Notes: generated from the letters alone by a model not told the origin. Numbered from the stretch's first letter, positions 1-5,203 are shown. The stretch is DNA of 5,578 nt from DATAVB01 sp040414495 (GCA_040414495.1 JBEDUI010000116.1:1-5578); one strand, 5' to 3'. Numbers and translations are program-made.

Positions 1-415
1 CGATCACCCCCACATGCTCCACCGACAGTACGCCCTCGGCGGCGGCAGCAGCGGTGGCCGGCAATTCCGGCTCCACCATCTCACCCGAGATACTCACCGA
101 ACCGACCAATTCCCGCGCCGACCGGACCCGCGCCTTCGCCTCACCCGGCGACAACCGCAGCCGAGCCTGCAAAAACGCCTCGATCGACAAACCTGCTTCC
201 TGCCCGGCGATATCTTGCACCGAACATTCAGACACGAACCGGAGCCGACCGAATTCGAACCGCCGTACCACCCGTTCATATCGTTCCATTGCATCGGCCA
301 GCTTCGGTCCCGGCGAGCGCCACAACGCCAGCTGATCGAACCGATCAGCGGCAGCTTCCATCAACCCGAGGACATCCTCCATCGGATCCGGATCGACAGG
401 CGTCGCACTGCTCAT
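1..415 (-). CDS. DUF222 / 13E12-repeat family protein, N-terminal part (cut by window edge)
   Basis: The minus strand is open from an ATG at 415-413 to the left edge, giving 138 codons without a stop. The translation has the DUF222 pattern: an N-terminal helix ending in ALWRSPGPKLADAMERYE, an aromatic/basic helix around residues 50-60, then the family's most recognisable part, LSIEAFLQARLRLSPGEAKA (residues 76-95), and later PELPATAAAAAEGVLSVEH (116-134). Full-length members usually carry a C-terminal HNH nuclease domain, which would lie outside the window; this is known of the family, not seen here. Members are multicopy in many actinobacteria (REP13E12 elements of Mycobacterium tuberculosis) and their role is largely unresolved. 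No Shine-Dalgarno precedes the ATG at usable spacing, but a TACGAT -10 box ends 7 nt before it, so translation from a leaderless mRNA is likely. The family is confident; the function is not. Confidence 0.88.
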   Translation of the reverse strand, partial: MSSATPVDPDPMEDVLGLMEAAADRFDQLALWRSPGPKLADAMERYERVVRRFEFGRLRFVSECSVQDIAGQEAGLSIEAFLQARLRLSPGEAKARVRSARELVGSVSISGEMVEPELPATAAAAAEGVLSVEHVGVI

Positions 416-422
416 GAACAAA

Positions 423-428
423 ATCGTA
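423..428 (-). promoter_or_regulatory. -10 box of leaderless promoter for the DUF222 gene
   Basis: On the minus strand TACGAT (428-423) fits the actinobacterial TANNNT -10 pattern. Exactly 7 nt (422-416) separate it from the ATG at 415, placing the expected transcription start on the A of the start codon. No convincing -35 is present at 17 nt; TTGTCG at 445-440 is only 11 nt away. A G-rich stretch, GTCGGTGGGTGG (443-432), sits directly upstream of the box. Confidence 0.5.
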
Positions 429-863
429 GAACCACCCACCGACAAAAACCGGGCCCCAAAACGACCCGCACAAAAGAATTACTTCCGGTCATCAATGCGT
501 CACAATCCGCGCTACGAATGCGATTCCAGCGGTCCCGTGACAACGCCCCGCCGTCGGAGTGAAGCGTGCCAGTCTTCCGGGCGCCGCGCAGCAGGTCGCG
601 TACCTAATACCCGTCCAGCCCGGAACATGCCCTGCCCGCGGTCCCCGCCACGGCGCGAATATGACCGCTGTACGCCGGAGCACCGGCCTGCCGCCATCGG
701 CGGAAACACCAGATGGGACTTACCGACTGGGTCAAGATTCAGACCAACACCTGCGTTTGCCATTATCTACGCAATGTCTCTTCCCGCTCGGATCACTCGA
801 GACATCGCAATCTCAAGGCGGACAAGCAGGAGCGCCGGCTATCTCATGAAATCCGGACGACTA

Positions 864-878
864 TGACGTGTTTGACGT
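864..878 (+). repeat. TGACGT direct repeat, 9-bp period, upstream of the VOC promoter
   Basis: TGACGT occurs at 864-869 and again at 873-878, repeating at 9 bp, and the second copy is part of the palindrome GACGTC (874-879). The pair lies 13 bp upstream of the TATGAT -10 box, in the -35 region, where an activator or repressor could bind. This is a candidate operator only; two copies of a hexamer in AT/GC-mixed DNA can arise by chance. Confidence 0.25.
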
Positions 879-890
879 CTCGTTAGGCCC

Positions 891-896
891 TATGAT
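891..896 (+). promoter_or_regulatory. -10 box for the VOC gene, with ribosome binding site downstream
   Basis: TATGAT at 891-896 differs from the TATAAT consensus at one base. It would start transcription near A903, leaving a leader of about 20 nt. That leader contains the purine-rich AGCGAGG (911-917), 5 nt before the ATG at 923, so this gene appears to be leadered, unlike the other promoters in the window. TTGACG at 872-877 resembles a -35 but is only 13 nt from the -10 box, which is too close for a standard pair. Confidence 0.5.
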
Positions 897-922
897 CGAG
901 GCACGACGAGAGCGAGGTCGCG

Positions 923-1321
923 ATGCCCGGTCCGGTGATATCGCTGATGTTGGCGGTGCCTGATGCGCCCAAGGCCGCCGCTTGGTACGAGACGGCCGTG
1001 GGCGCGACTCAGTTGTGGTCTCTCGGCGGCGTGATCGGCTTGCAGATCGCCGGCGCGCCGTTCTTTCTCGGGCAACCGGAACAGAACGGTTGGGAAAGCC
1101 CGGAGGTAATCGGGACGACGACCGTACGGGTCGAGGTCTTCGTGGACGATCCGGACTCTTTTGTGGAACGCGCCGTCCGATGTGGAGCACGGGCGGCACC
1201 GGGCGGCGTACAGAATCACGATGCACCGTGGGGAACGCACCGGCAGGGTGGTTTCTTCGACCCGTTCGGACATCTGTGGCTGGTCGGCGACCGGTCGCCG
1301 CTGTCCAGCTTCCCAGCTTGA
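923..1321 (+). CDS. VOC superfamily (glyoxalase/bleomycin-resistance fold) protein
   Basis: This 132-residue protein has the length of a single-unit VOC protein made of two beta-alpha-beta-beta-beta modules. The first module opens with ISLMLAVPDAPKAAAWYETA (residues 6-25), the usual strand followed by the helix that packs against it. The second contains VRVEVFVDDPDSFVERAVRCGA and the closing strand pair GTHRQGGFFDPFGHLWLVGD (104-123), the PhnB-like signature DPFGHxW. VOC proteins include metal-dependent isomerases, dioxygenases and fosfomycin-modifying enzymes as well as metal-free drug-binding proteins. The usual His ligand on the first strand and the Glu on the last strand are not apparent, so a binding role or an altered metal site is possible. 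The ATG at 923 is chosen because of AGCGAGG 5 nt upstream and because the fold begins immediately. It is the only gene on its strand here, convergent with the hydrolase and with no spacer between stops. The substrate is unknown. Confidence 0.85.
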   Translation: MPGPVISLMLAVPDAPKAAAWYETAVGATQLWSLGGVIGLQIAGAPFFLGQPEQNGWESPEVIGTTTVRVEVFVDDPDSFVERAVRCGARAAPGGVQNHDAPWGTHRQGGFFDPFGHLWLVGDRSPLSSFPA

Positions 1322-2269
1322 TTAACGGAACGAGTCGAGAGCGGTCACCATTTCGTCGCTGAAACTCCCACCGCCGTGCCCGGCGTCATCGAGGACGACC
1401 AATCTGCTGCCAGGCCAGGCTTTGTGCAATTCCCAAGCGGTATCCAGCGGCCCGGATACGTCGTAGCGACCGTGGATCAGGACAGCCGGAATGTCGGCCA
1501 GCCGGGGCATTCCGGCGCGGATCTGCCCATCGGCGAGGAAGCAGCCGTGGCTCCAATAGTGCGTGACCAGCCGGGCGAACACCATGCGGAATGTCGGATC
1601 CTCGTACCGCGGGCTCGGTTGCCAACCCGGCATCAGCGAAACGTGTGTGTCCTCCCAGGCACACCAGGCCGCTGCCGCGCGTTCCCGAACCTGCGGGTCC
1701 GGATCGGCCAGCAGCCGGGCATATCCGGCCGCGAGGTCACCGTCGCGTTCAGCAGCCGGCACGAGCGCGGCGAACGCTTCCCATTCCCGCGGAAAGACCC
1801 GACCCATGTCCCGGGTTATCCACTCGGTTTCGCGGCGTTCGCCCGATGTCACCGCGGCGAGGACCATCGCCCGTACCCGCTCCGGATATGCCTGCGCGTA
1901 AACCAATGCGAGCGTCACTCCCCAGGAGATGCCGAACACGACCCAGCGGTCGATACCCAGGTGCTCGCGCAGCCGTTCAATATCCGCCACCAGGTGCGCG
2001 GTGGTATTCGTCGTCAAATCGGCGTCCGGGTCGCTGGCCAATGGTCGGCTACGCCCACAGCCGCGTTGATCGAACAACACGGCCCGATAGGCTTCGGGGT
2101 CGAAATAACGGCGGGTAACTGGCGAACTGCCCCCGCCGGGACCGCCGTGCAGATAGAGCGCGGGCGTCCCGGCCCGATTGCCGACCGTTTCCCAATACAA
2201 AACGTGCCCATCGCTGACGGCCAATTCACCTGACTCGTACGGCTCGATCGCCGGATAGCGCTCAACCAT
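1322..2269 (-). CDS. pip: Proline iminopeptidase-like alpha/beta hydrolase (peptidase family S33)
   Basis: Family S33 prolyl aminopeptidases release N-terminal proline from peptides in the cytoplasm; relatives hydrolyse other amides and esters. All expected landmarks are present (315-residue numbering from the ATG at 2269): oxyanion-hole motif HGGPGGG at 41-47, DQRGCGRS at 67-74, nucleophile elbow GISWG with Ser115, helical cap with WCAWEDTHVSLMPGW, acid Asp270 in HGRYDVSGP, and His298 in DDAGHGG. Length matches the family. The elbow has Ile where classical enzymes have GGSWG, so strict proline specificity is not assured. I prefer the ATG at 2269 because GGAG (2282-2279) lies 9 nt upstream and because homologues begin close to the YPAIEPYESG segment; a GTG at 2284 would add five residues. 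It is the last gene of the four-gene minus-strand run; the preceding kinase stops at 2291. Its TAA (1324-1322) abuts the stop of the convergent VOC gene. Confidence 0.9.
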   Translation of the reverse strand: MVERYPAIEPYESGELAVSDGHVLYWETVGNRAGTPALYLHGGPGGGSSPVTRRYFDPEAYRAVLFDQRGCGRSRPLASDPDADLTTNTTAHLVADIERLREHLGIDRWVVFGISWGVTLALVYAQAYPERVRAMVLAAVTSGERRETEWITRDMGRVFPREWEAFAALVPAAERDGDLAAGYARLLADPDPQVRERAAAAWCAWEDTHVSLMPGWQPSPRYEDPTFRMVFARLVTHYWSHGCFLADGQIRAGMPRLADIPAVLIHGRYDVSGPLDTAWELHKAWPGSRLVVLDDAGHGGGSFSDEMVTALDSFR

Positions 2270-2278
2270 TCCCTCATT

Positions 2279-2282
2279 CTCC
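2279..2282 (-). promoter_or_regulatory. Ribosome binding site deciding the hydrolase start
   Basis: GGAG at 2282-2279 on the minus strand is 9 nt from the ATG at 2269. It overlaps the competing GTG start (2284-2282), so the two starts are mutually exclusive uses of this sequence. The site favours the shorter protein. Confidence 0.5.
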
Positions 2283-2290
2283 ACGATGGC

Positions 2291-3043
2291 TCAGCTCGGA
2301 TCGCTCAGGCGGAGCGCGGTTTCGTCGAGACGTTCGATCCAGTCCGCCGCCTCGGCTTCGTCGGTCGTATCGGCCAGGCTGAGCAGCCCTTGTACCGCCG
2401 CTGCCGGCAGTGCGCGGTCGAGATGGTGCGCATCGCCGTAGGCCGCGATCACCTCGTCCCACTGGGCGGGGTCCACAGAGGACACCAGAAGCCAGGCCAG
2501 ATCGATGACCCCGGGCGCGGCGCCGACGTCTTCCCAGTCGATGAGTGCGACTGCGCCCTCGGCGCTGACCCGGGTATTACGGCTGGACGCGTCGCCGTGG
2601 ATCAGAGTTGTCGGTCCGGGCGGGGCCACAAAGTTCGGGTCCACAAGTCGCTCACCGAGCATCCGCACGTTCTTAGTCAGATCGTTGCGTTCAGCCAGCC
2701 CGGGCCAGATTCGCCTATAGAGCGCATCGACCAGATCCGCACCCGCGCCAACAGGGCGTAACCACGGCCACCGCGTCGCCGCCCGGCCCGCCCACCGTTG
2801 GTGCAGGTCCGACAGGACGGTCGCGTGCGCGACCGGATCGGCATGGGGCGTCCACGCGGATAGGTCCTCCAACACCAATGTCGTGCCTTCGTCGGCAATT
2901 TCGGAGCTATAACACGTCGGGACGCGTATTCCCACGACTGGCGCTATTTCCCGATAGAACCGCACCTCGGCGCGGAACATATCCAGTGCCTCCGGGATCG
3001 ATCCTGGTGCTGGTCGCCCGCGTTTCTTGACAAAACTCGTCAC
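2291..3043 (-). CDS. APH-fold phosphotransferase 2, with short N-terminal lobe
   Basis: This 250-residue protein has the catalytic core of the aminoglycoside phosphotransferase/choline kinase superfamily, which transfers the ATP gamma-phosphate to hydroxyls of small molecules. Visible elements are FVKKR at residues 4-8 (resembling the beta-3 strand lysine), the helix FRAEVRFYREIAP (23-35), hinge LVLEDLSAW (56-64), catalytic loop LIHGDASSRN (147-156) with Asp151 and Asn156, and the metal-binding DWEDVGAAPGVIDLAWLL (169-186), with Asp-Trp-Glu where protein kinases have Asp-Phe-Gly. The protein begins at beta-3, so the first two strands and nucleotide-clamping loop normally present are missing. 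No in-frame or other-frame sequence upstream supplies them. The GTG at 3043 has GGAG 8 nt upstream. It lies 32 nt after phosphotransferase 1 and 6-21 nt before the hydrolase, so it is probably co-transcribed with both. It could be a family-typical short form, a pseudo-kinase or a truncated remnant; third-position bias suggests it is still maintained. Confidence 0.85.
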   Translation of the reverse strand: MTSFVKKRGRPAPGSIPEALDMFRAEVRFYREIAPVVGIRVPTCYSSEIADEGTTLVLEDLSAWTPHADPVAHATVLSDLHQRWAGRAATRWPWLRPVGAGADLVDALYRRIWPGLAERNDLTKNVRMLGERLVDPNFVAPPGPTTLIHGDASSRNTRVSAEGAVALIDWEDVGAAPGVIDLAWLLVSSVDPAQWDEVIAAYGDAHHLDRALPAAAVQGLLSLADTTDEAEAADWIERLDETALRLSDPS

Positions 3044-3051
3044 CGCAGCCG

Positions 3052-3055
3052 CTCC
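3052..3055 (-). promoter_or_regulatory. Ribosome binding site of phosphotransferase 2
   Basis: GGAG at 3055-3052 on the minus strand stands 8 nt from the GTG at 3043. It supports translation starting at this GTG although the N-lobe appears incomplete there. Confidence 0.55.
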
Positions 3056-3075
3056 GTTTGATTGAGGCGCCGTAA

Positions 3076-3975
3076 TTAGTCCGCGATGAATTCGGCGAGG
3101 CGGGCTCGCAGCCGTTCGGCCTCGACTGGATCGTCAAATTGTTGCGGCTCGGGCAGCGAACTCGCCAGGCCCCAGCCACGGCCCCGAGCCCAGGTTGCAT
3201 CATCGACCGCGAGCGCGTCCCGGAAAGCTGCCCGCGCCGGCGGCGAGAGAAATACCCAGGCCACCATCAGATCGCAGGCCGGATCGCCCACGCCCAGGCA
3301 TCCGAAATCGATGACCGCACTGAGCCGGCCATCCTGCGCCAGCAGATTTCCCGGACTGAGATCGCCATGAATCCACACCGGAGGCCGATCCCAGGCCGGC
3401 GCCCGTACGGCCGATTCCCATACCGCCAACAATGCGTCCGTGTCGGCCAGCCCGTCCAATGCCGCGATTTTCGACCGAACGCGCTGATCGTTGGCCACCG
3501 AATTCGCCGGATCGCCCATCGGTACGCCACGGAATGCATTGCTCCGCTGCGGCGCCGGACCGTCGGTCGCATCGATAGCCTGCAGTGCGGTAAGGAATTC
3601 AGCCAGCGCGTGAGCGGTTTGGCCCGGATCGGCCATCGTCGACATCGATGGGTTTTCGCCCTGGATCCACTTGTACACCGACCATTGGTATGGGTAACCC
3701 TCGGCCGGATCGCCCATCGCCAGCGGTGTCGAAATGGTCAGCGGCAGGTGCGGCGCCAGGTGCGGCAGCCAACGCTGTTCCCGCTCAACCTGCCCGGCCC
3801 ACCTGAGAAATCGAGGCAACCGGGCAATCAGCTCCGAACCCAATCGATACGTCGCATTGTCCGTACCGAATGCGGCGACCGGCTCGACCGGTAAGTCCGC
3901 CCACTGTGGAAACTGCCCGGACAACAGTCGACGTACCAACCCTGGATCGATCGCCGCCTCATGCGTACCAGCCAA
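3076..3975 (-). CDS. APH-fold phosphotransferase 1 (aminoglycoside phosphotransferase family)
   Basis: From a TTG at 3975 this is a 299-residue protein of a common actinobacterial APH-family group. Elements in order: LVRRLLSGQFPQWADLPV near the N-terminus; GTDNATYRLG (residues 37-46), the nucleotide-loop region; ELIARLPRF, in which an Arg occupies the usual beta-3 lysine region, as I recall for this group; QVEREQRWLPHLAPHLPL; hinge WSVYKWIQGE; catalytic loop WIHGDLSPGNLL with Asp205; and metal-binding VIDFGCLGVGDPACDL with Asp223. The complete motif set predicts an active small-molecule kinase, but no antibiotic or metabolite can be assigned. The C-terminus after RGRGW (about 264-268) is charged and lacks the aromatic PYY-type tail I associate with relatives. 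An ATG at 4017 would add 14 residues, but it has no well-spaced binding site, whereas the TTG has GGGGAG 8 nt upstream and lines up with family starts. It sits between the GNAT gene and phosphotransferase 2. Confidence 0.88.
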   Translation of the reverse strand: MAGTHEAAIDPGLVRRLLSGQFPQWADLPVEPVAAFGTDNATYRLGSELIARLPRFLRWAGQVEREQRWLPHLAPHLPLTISTPLAMGDPAEGYPYQWSVYKWIQGENPSMSTMADPGQTAHALAEFLTALQAIDATDGPAPQRSNAFRGVPMGDPANSVANDQRVRSKIAALDGLADTDALLAVWESAVRAPAWDRPPVWIHGDLSPGNLLAQDGRLSAVIDFGCLGVGDPACDLMVAWVFLSPPARAAFRDALAVDDATWARGRGWGLASSLPEPQQFDDPVEAERLRARLAEFIAD

Positions 3976-3983
3976 TGCACAAA

Positions 3984-3989
3984 CTCCCC
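3984..3989 (-). promoter_or_regulatory. Ribosome binding site favouring a TTG start for phosphotransferase 1
   Basis: GGGGAG at 3989-3984 on the minus strand is 8 nt from the TTG at 3975-3973. The upstream ATG at 4017 has only GGTGA almost touching it. The site is therefore the main reason for the shorter model. Confidence 0.5.
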
Positions 3990-4050
3990 GGGGATTGGAC
4001 AGAATAAGCGCGCCCATATCACCGGCTAGCAGCGGCCGTTGTCCACCGAA

Positions 4051-4587
4051 TTATCTGGGCTCGGCCGGAGGGTCCTCGCCGGCGCCGATACTGCGCTGCG
4101 CCCAGGCGACATCGTGCCAGGCATTGTGTTTCCACCCGATCCGGCGGTAAATCCCGACTGGTTCGAACCCCATCGCCCGGTGTAAACCGACGCTGGCCTC
4201 GTTCGGGAGAGTCATGCCGGCCACCGCGGTCCGATATCCGCGCTCGGCCAGCCGGGCGAGCAGCGCCTCGTACAACGCCCGGCCGGCGCCCGTACGCCGT
4301 CGACCGTGCTCCAGATAAATGCTGACCTCGCACGACCACCGGTAGGCGACCCGGGTCTTGAACGGCCCACCGTAGGCATAGCCGACAATCCGCCCGTCGT
4401 CCTCCAGCACCAGCCAGGCATGAGTCTGGCTGGCGGCGGCGATACGTCGCGCCATTTCCGCCGGTTGCGGTGGGTCGCTCTCGAACGTGATCGCGGTGTC
4501 GAGAACGTAGGGGGCATAGATCGCGGCGCAGGCGTCGGCGTCGCGTTCGGTGGCGTCGCGAATACGTGAATCCAACCCGGTCATCAT
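4051..4587 (-). CDS. GNAT N-acetyltransferase, phosphinothricin acetyltransferase (PAT/BAR) type
   Basis: GNAT enzymes move acetyl from acetyl-CoA to a primary amine. The PAT/BAR/YncA subgroup acetylates phosphinothricin, methionine sulfoximine or related compounds, and many members have unknown natural substrates. The subgroup is recognisable throughout this 178-residue protein: IYAPYVLDTAITFESDPP (residues 23-40), WLVLEDDGRIVGYAYGGPF, YRWSCEVSIYLE, the CoA pyrophosphate loop RRTGAG (97-102; R/QxxGxG/A) followed by RALYEALLARL, LPNEASVGLHRAMGF, and the C-terminal GWKHNAWHDVAW. The ATG at 4587 is chosen because a TACTAT -10 box ends 7 nt before it, implying a leaderless mRNA; a TTG at 4605 lies upstream of that box and is unlikely, and an adjacent ATG at 4584 is possible. 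It is the first gene of the minus-strand operon, divergent from the XRE-cupin gene with 42 bp between starts. No glufosinate resistance should be assumed. Confidence 0.92.
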   Translation of the reverse strand: MMTGLDSRIRDATERDADACAAIYAPYVLDTAITFESDPPQPAEMARRIAAASQTHAWLVLEDDGRIVGYAYGGPFKTRVAYRWSCEVSIYLEHGRRRTGAGRALYEALLARLAERGYRTAVAGMTLPNEASVGLHRAMGFEPVGIYRRIGWKHNAWHDVAWAQRSIGAGEDPPAEPR

Positions 4588-4594
4588 GTCGACG

Positions 4595-4600
4595 ATAGTA
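4595..4600 (-). promoter_or_regulatory. -10 box of leaderless promoter for the GNAT/kinase/hydrolase operon
   Basis: TACTAT (4600-4595, minus strand) fits TANNNT and is followed by exactly 7 nt before the ATG at 4587, so transcription should begin at or next to the start codon. TTACTA at 4623-4618 is 17 nt upstream, but is only a partial match to a -35. Confidence 0.55.
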
Positions 4601-4615
4601 GTCAATGAGTGGCTC

Positions 4616-4621
4616 TATAGT
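4616..4621 (+). promoter_or_regulatory. -10 box of leaderless promoter for the XRE-cupin gene
   Basis: TATAGT at 4616-4621 matches TATAAT at five of six bases and ends 8 nt before the ATG at 4630. No purine-rich binding site lies between. No -35 is recognisable at 17-18 nt, where the opposing promoter's -10 is located. Confidence 0.58.
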
Positions 4622-4629
4622 AACCAGTT

Positions 4630-5190
4630 ATGACGGACCTCTCGATGAAGTTGGCCGCCGCCGTGCACTCGGCCCGGACGACGCGTGGCCTCTCGGTCAA
4701 CGCGCTGGCCGAGCGCTCGGGCGTGTCCCGGGCGATGATCGGCAAGATCGAACGCGGCCAGGCCCAACCCACGGTTGCCTTGCTGGGCCGGCTTTCCGGC
4801 GCGCTGGGCATCACGATGTCCGAGTTGGTGGCACGGGCCGAGGGGGATGAACGCCGGTTGATACGGGCCGCGGACCAGCCGGTCTGGACCGATCCGGCCA
4901 GCGGCTACCGGCGACGCGCGATTTCGCCTCCCGGCGGCGGGCCGTTGGAGCTGGTCGACGTCGAACTGCCGGCCGGCGCACGGATTTCGTACCCGGCCGA
5001 TACGTACGCGTTTATTCATCAGCAGATGTGGGTGTTGCAGGGGCATTTGCGTTTTGTCGAAGGCGAAACGGTGCATGAATTGGACGCCGGCGACTGCCTG
5101 CAGCTCGGCCCGCCGCTGCCGTGTACGTTCATCAATCCGACCACGGAAAATTGCCGCTACATAGTCGCACTGACCAAACGCGACACGTGA
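4630..5190 (+). CDS. XRE-family transcriptional regulator with C-terminal cupin domain
   Basis: This 186-residue protein joins a DNA-binding domain and a ligand-sensing domain. Residues about 7-65 form a five-helix XRE/HTH_3 fold: LAAAVHSARTTRGLSVNALA, then the turn and recognition helix SGVSRAMIGKIERG, then PTVALLGRLSGALGITMSELV. Residues about 105-183 form a small cupin: LELVDVELPAGARI, YAFIHQQMWVLQGHLRFVEG, LDAGDCLQLGPPLPCTFINP and CRYIVALTK. Proteins of this design usually repress neighbouring genes and release DNA when the cupin binds a small molecule. The cupin metal motif HxH...E is reduced to His-Gln-Gln, and the motif-2 histidine is missing, so metal binding is unlikely. The ATG at 4630 is preferred because of the leaderless -10; an ATG at codon 6 is a weaker alternative. 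Its position, divergent from the GNAT operon across 42 bp, makes that operon and its own gene the likely targets. The dehydrogenase gene follows after 13 nt. Confidence 0.92.
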   Translation: MTDLSMKLAAAVHSARTTRGLSVNALAERSGVSRAMIGKIERGQAQPTVALLGRLSGALGITMSELVARAEGDERRLIRAADQPVWTDPASGYRRRAISPPGGGPLELVDVELPAGARISYPADTYAFIHQQMWVLQGHLRFVEGETVHELDAGDCLQLGPPLPCTFINPTTENCRYIVALTKRDT

Positions 5191-5203
5191 CAGACTCGAA
5201 GGC

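Larger units (their letters stand above)
416..890. other. Intergenic spacer between divergent genes, no supported gene
   Basis: This stretch of about 475 bases separates the leaderless DUF222 start from the VOC promoter. Six-frame reading gives only arginine-, proline- and serine-rich translations without recognisable domains, and codon third positions lack the strong G/C bias of the real genes. Base composition is visibly less GC-rich than the flanking genes. The largest small ORF with any protein-like look starts at 713 (57 codons, stop at 884-886), but it has only about 62% G/C at third positions and no upstream binding site. A short perfect hairpin, CCGCC-ATC-GGCGG at 691-703, lacks a T-tract and is not called a terminator. 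The stretch could hold a decayed gene or distal regulatory sites; I see no direct evidence for either. Confidence 0.6.
4588..4629. promoter_or_regulatory. Divergent control region with candidate operator (ATAGTA direct repeat)
   Basis: The 42 bp between the GNAT and XRE-cupin start codons contain ATAGTA at 4595-4600 and 4617-4622, in the same orientation, 22 bp apart (about two helical turns). Each copy coincides with or overlaps one of the two -10 boxes. A dimeric XRE protein bound at both would cover both promoters at once. The repeat may instead simply reflect the -10 sequences, so the operator reading is an inference. Confidence 0.4.

Noticed and set aside
1..562. Plus-strand open frames opposite the DUF222 gene
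   Set aside because: They are Arg/Pro/His-rich shadows; the minus strand shows the conserved DUF222 segments.
691..703. CCGCC-ATC-GGCGG hairpin as a terminator
   Set aside because: The stem is only five pairs, no T-run follows on either strand, and no gene ends nearby.
713..886. 57-codon plus-strand ORF beginning MGLTDWVKIQ
   Set aside because: It has no ribosome binding site, only about 62% G/C at third positions against a much higher bias in real genes, several cysteines and histidines without a recognisable motif, and its end runs into the VOC promoter region.
1376..2233. Long plus-strand open frame opposite the hydrolase
   Set aside because: It is a mirror of the minus-strand gene caused by GC-biased codons; its translation has no domain, while the opposite strand has the full alpha/beta-hydrolase motif set.
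3139..3894. 251-codon plus-strand open frame opposite phosphotransferase 1
   Set aside because: The translation is Arg/Pro/Gln-rich without motifs, while the minus strand carries intact APH catalytic motifs.
4588..4605. TTG at 4605 as the GNAT start
   Set aside because: It precedes and overlaps the likely -10 box, has no binding site, and the extra residues are not needed for the family alignment.
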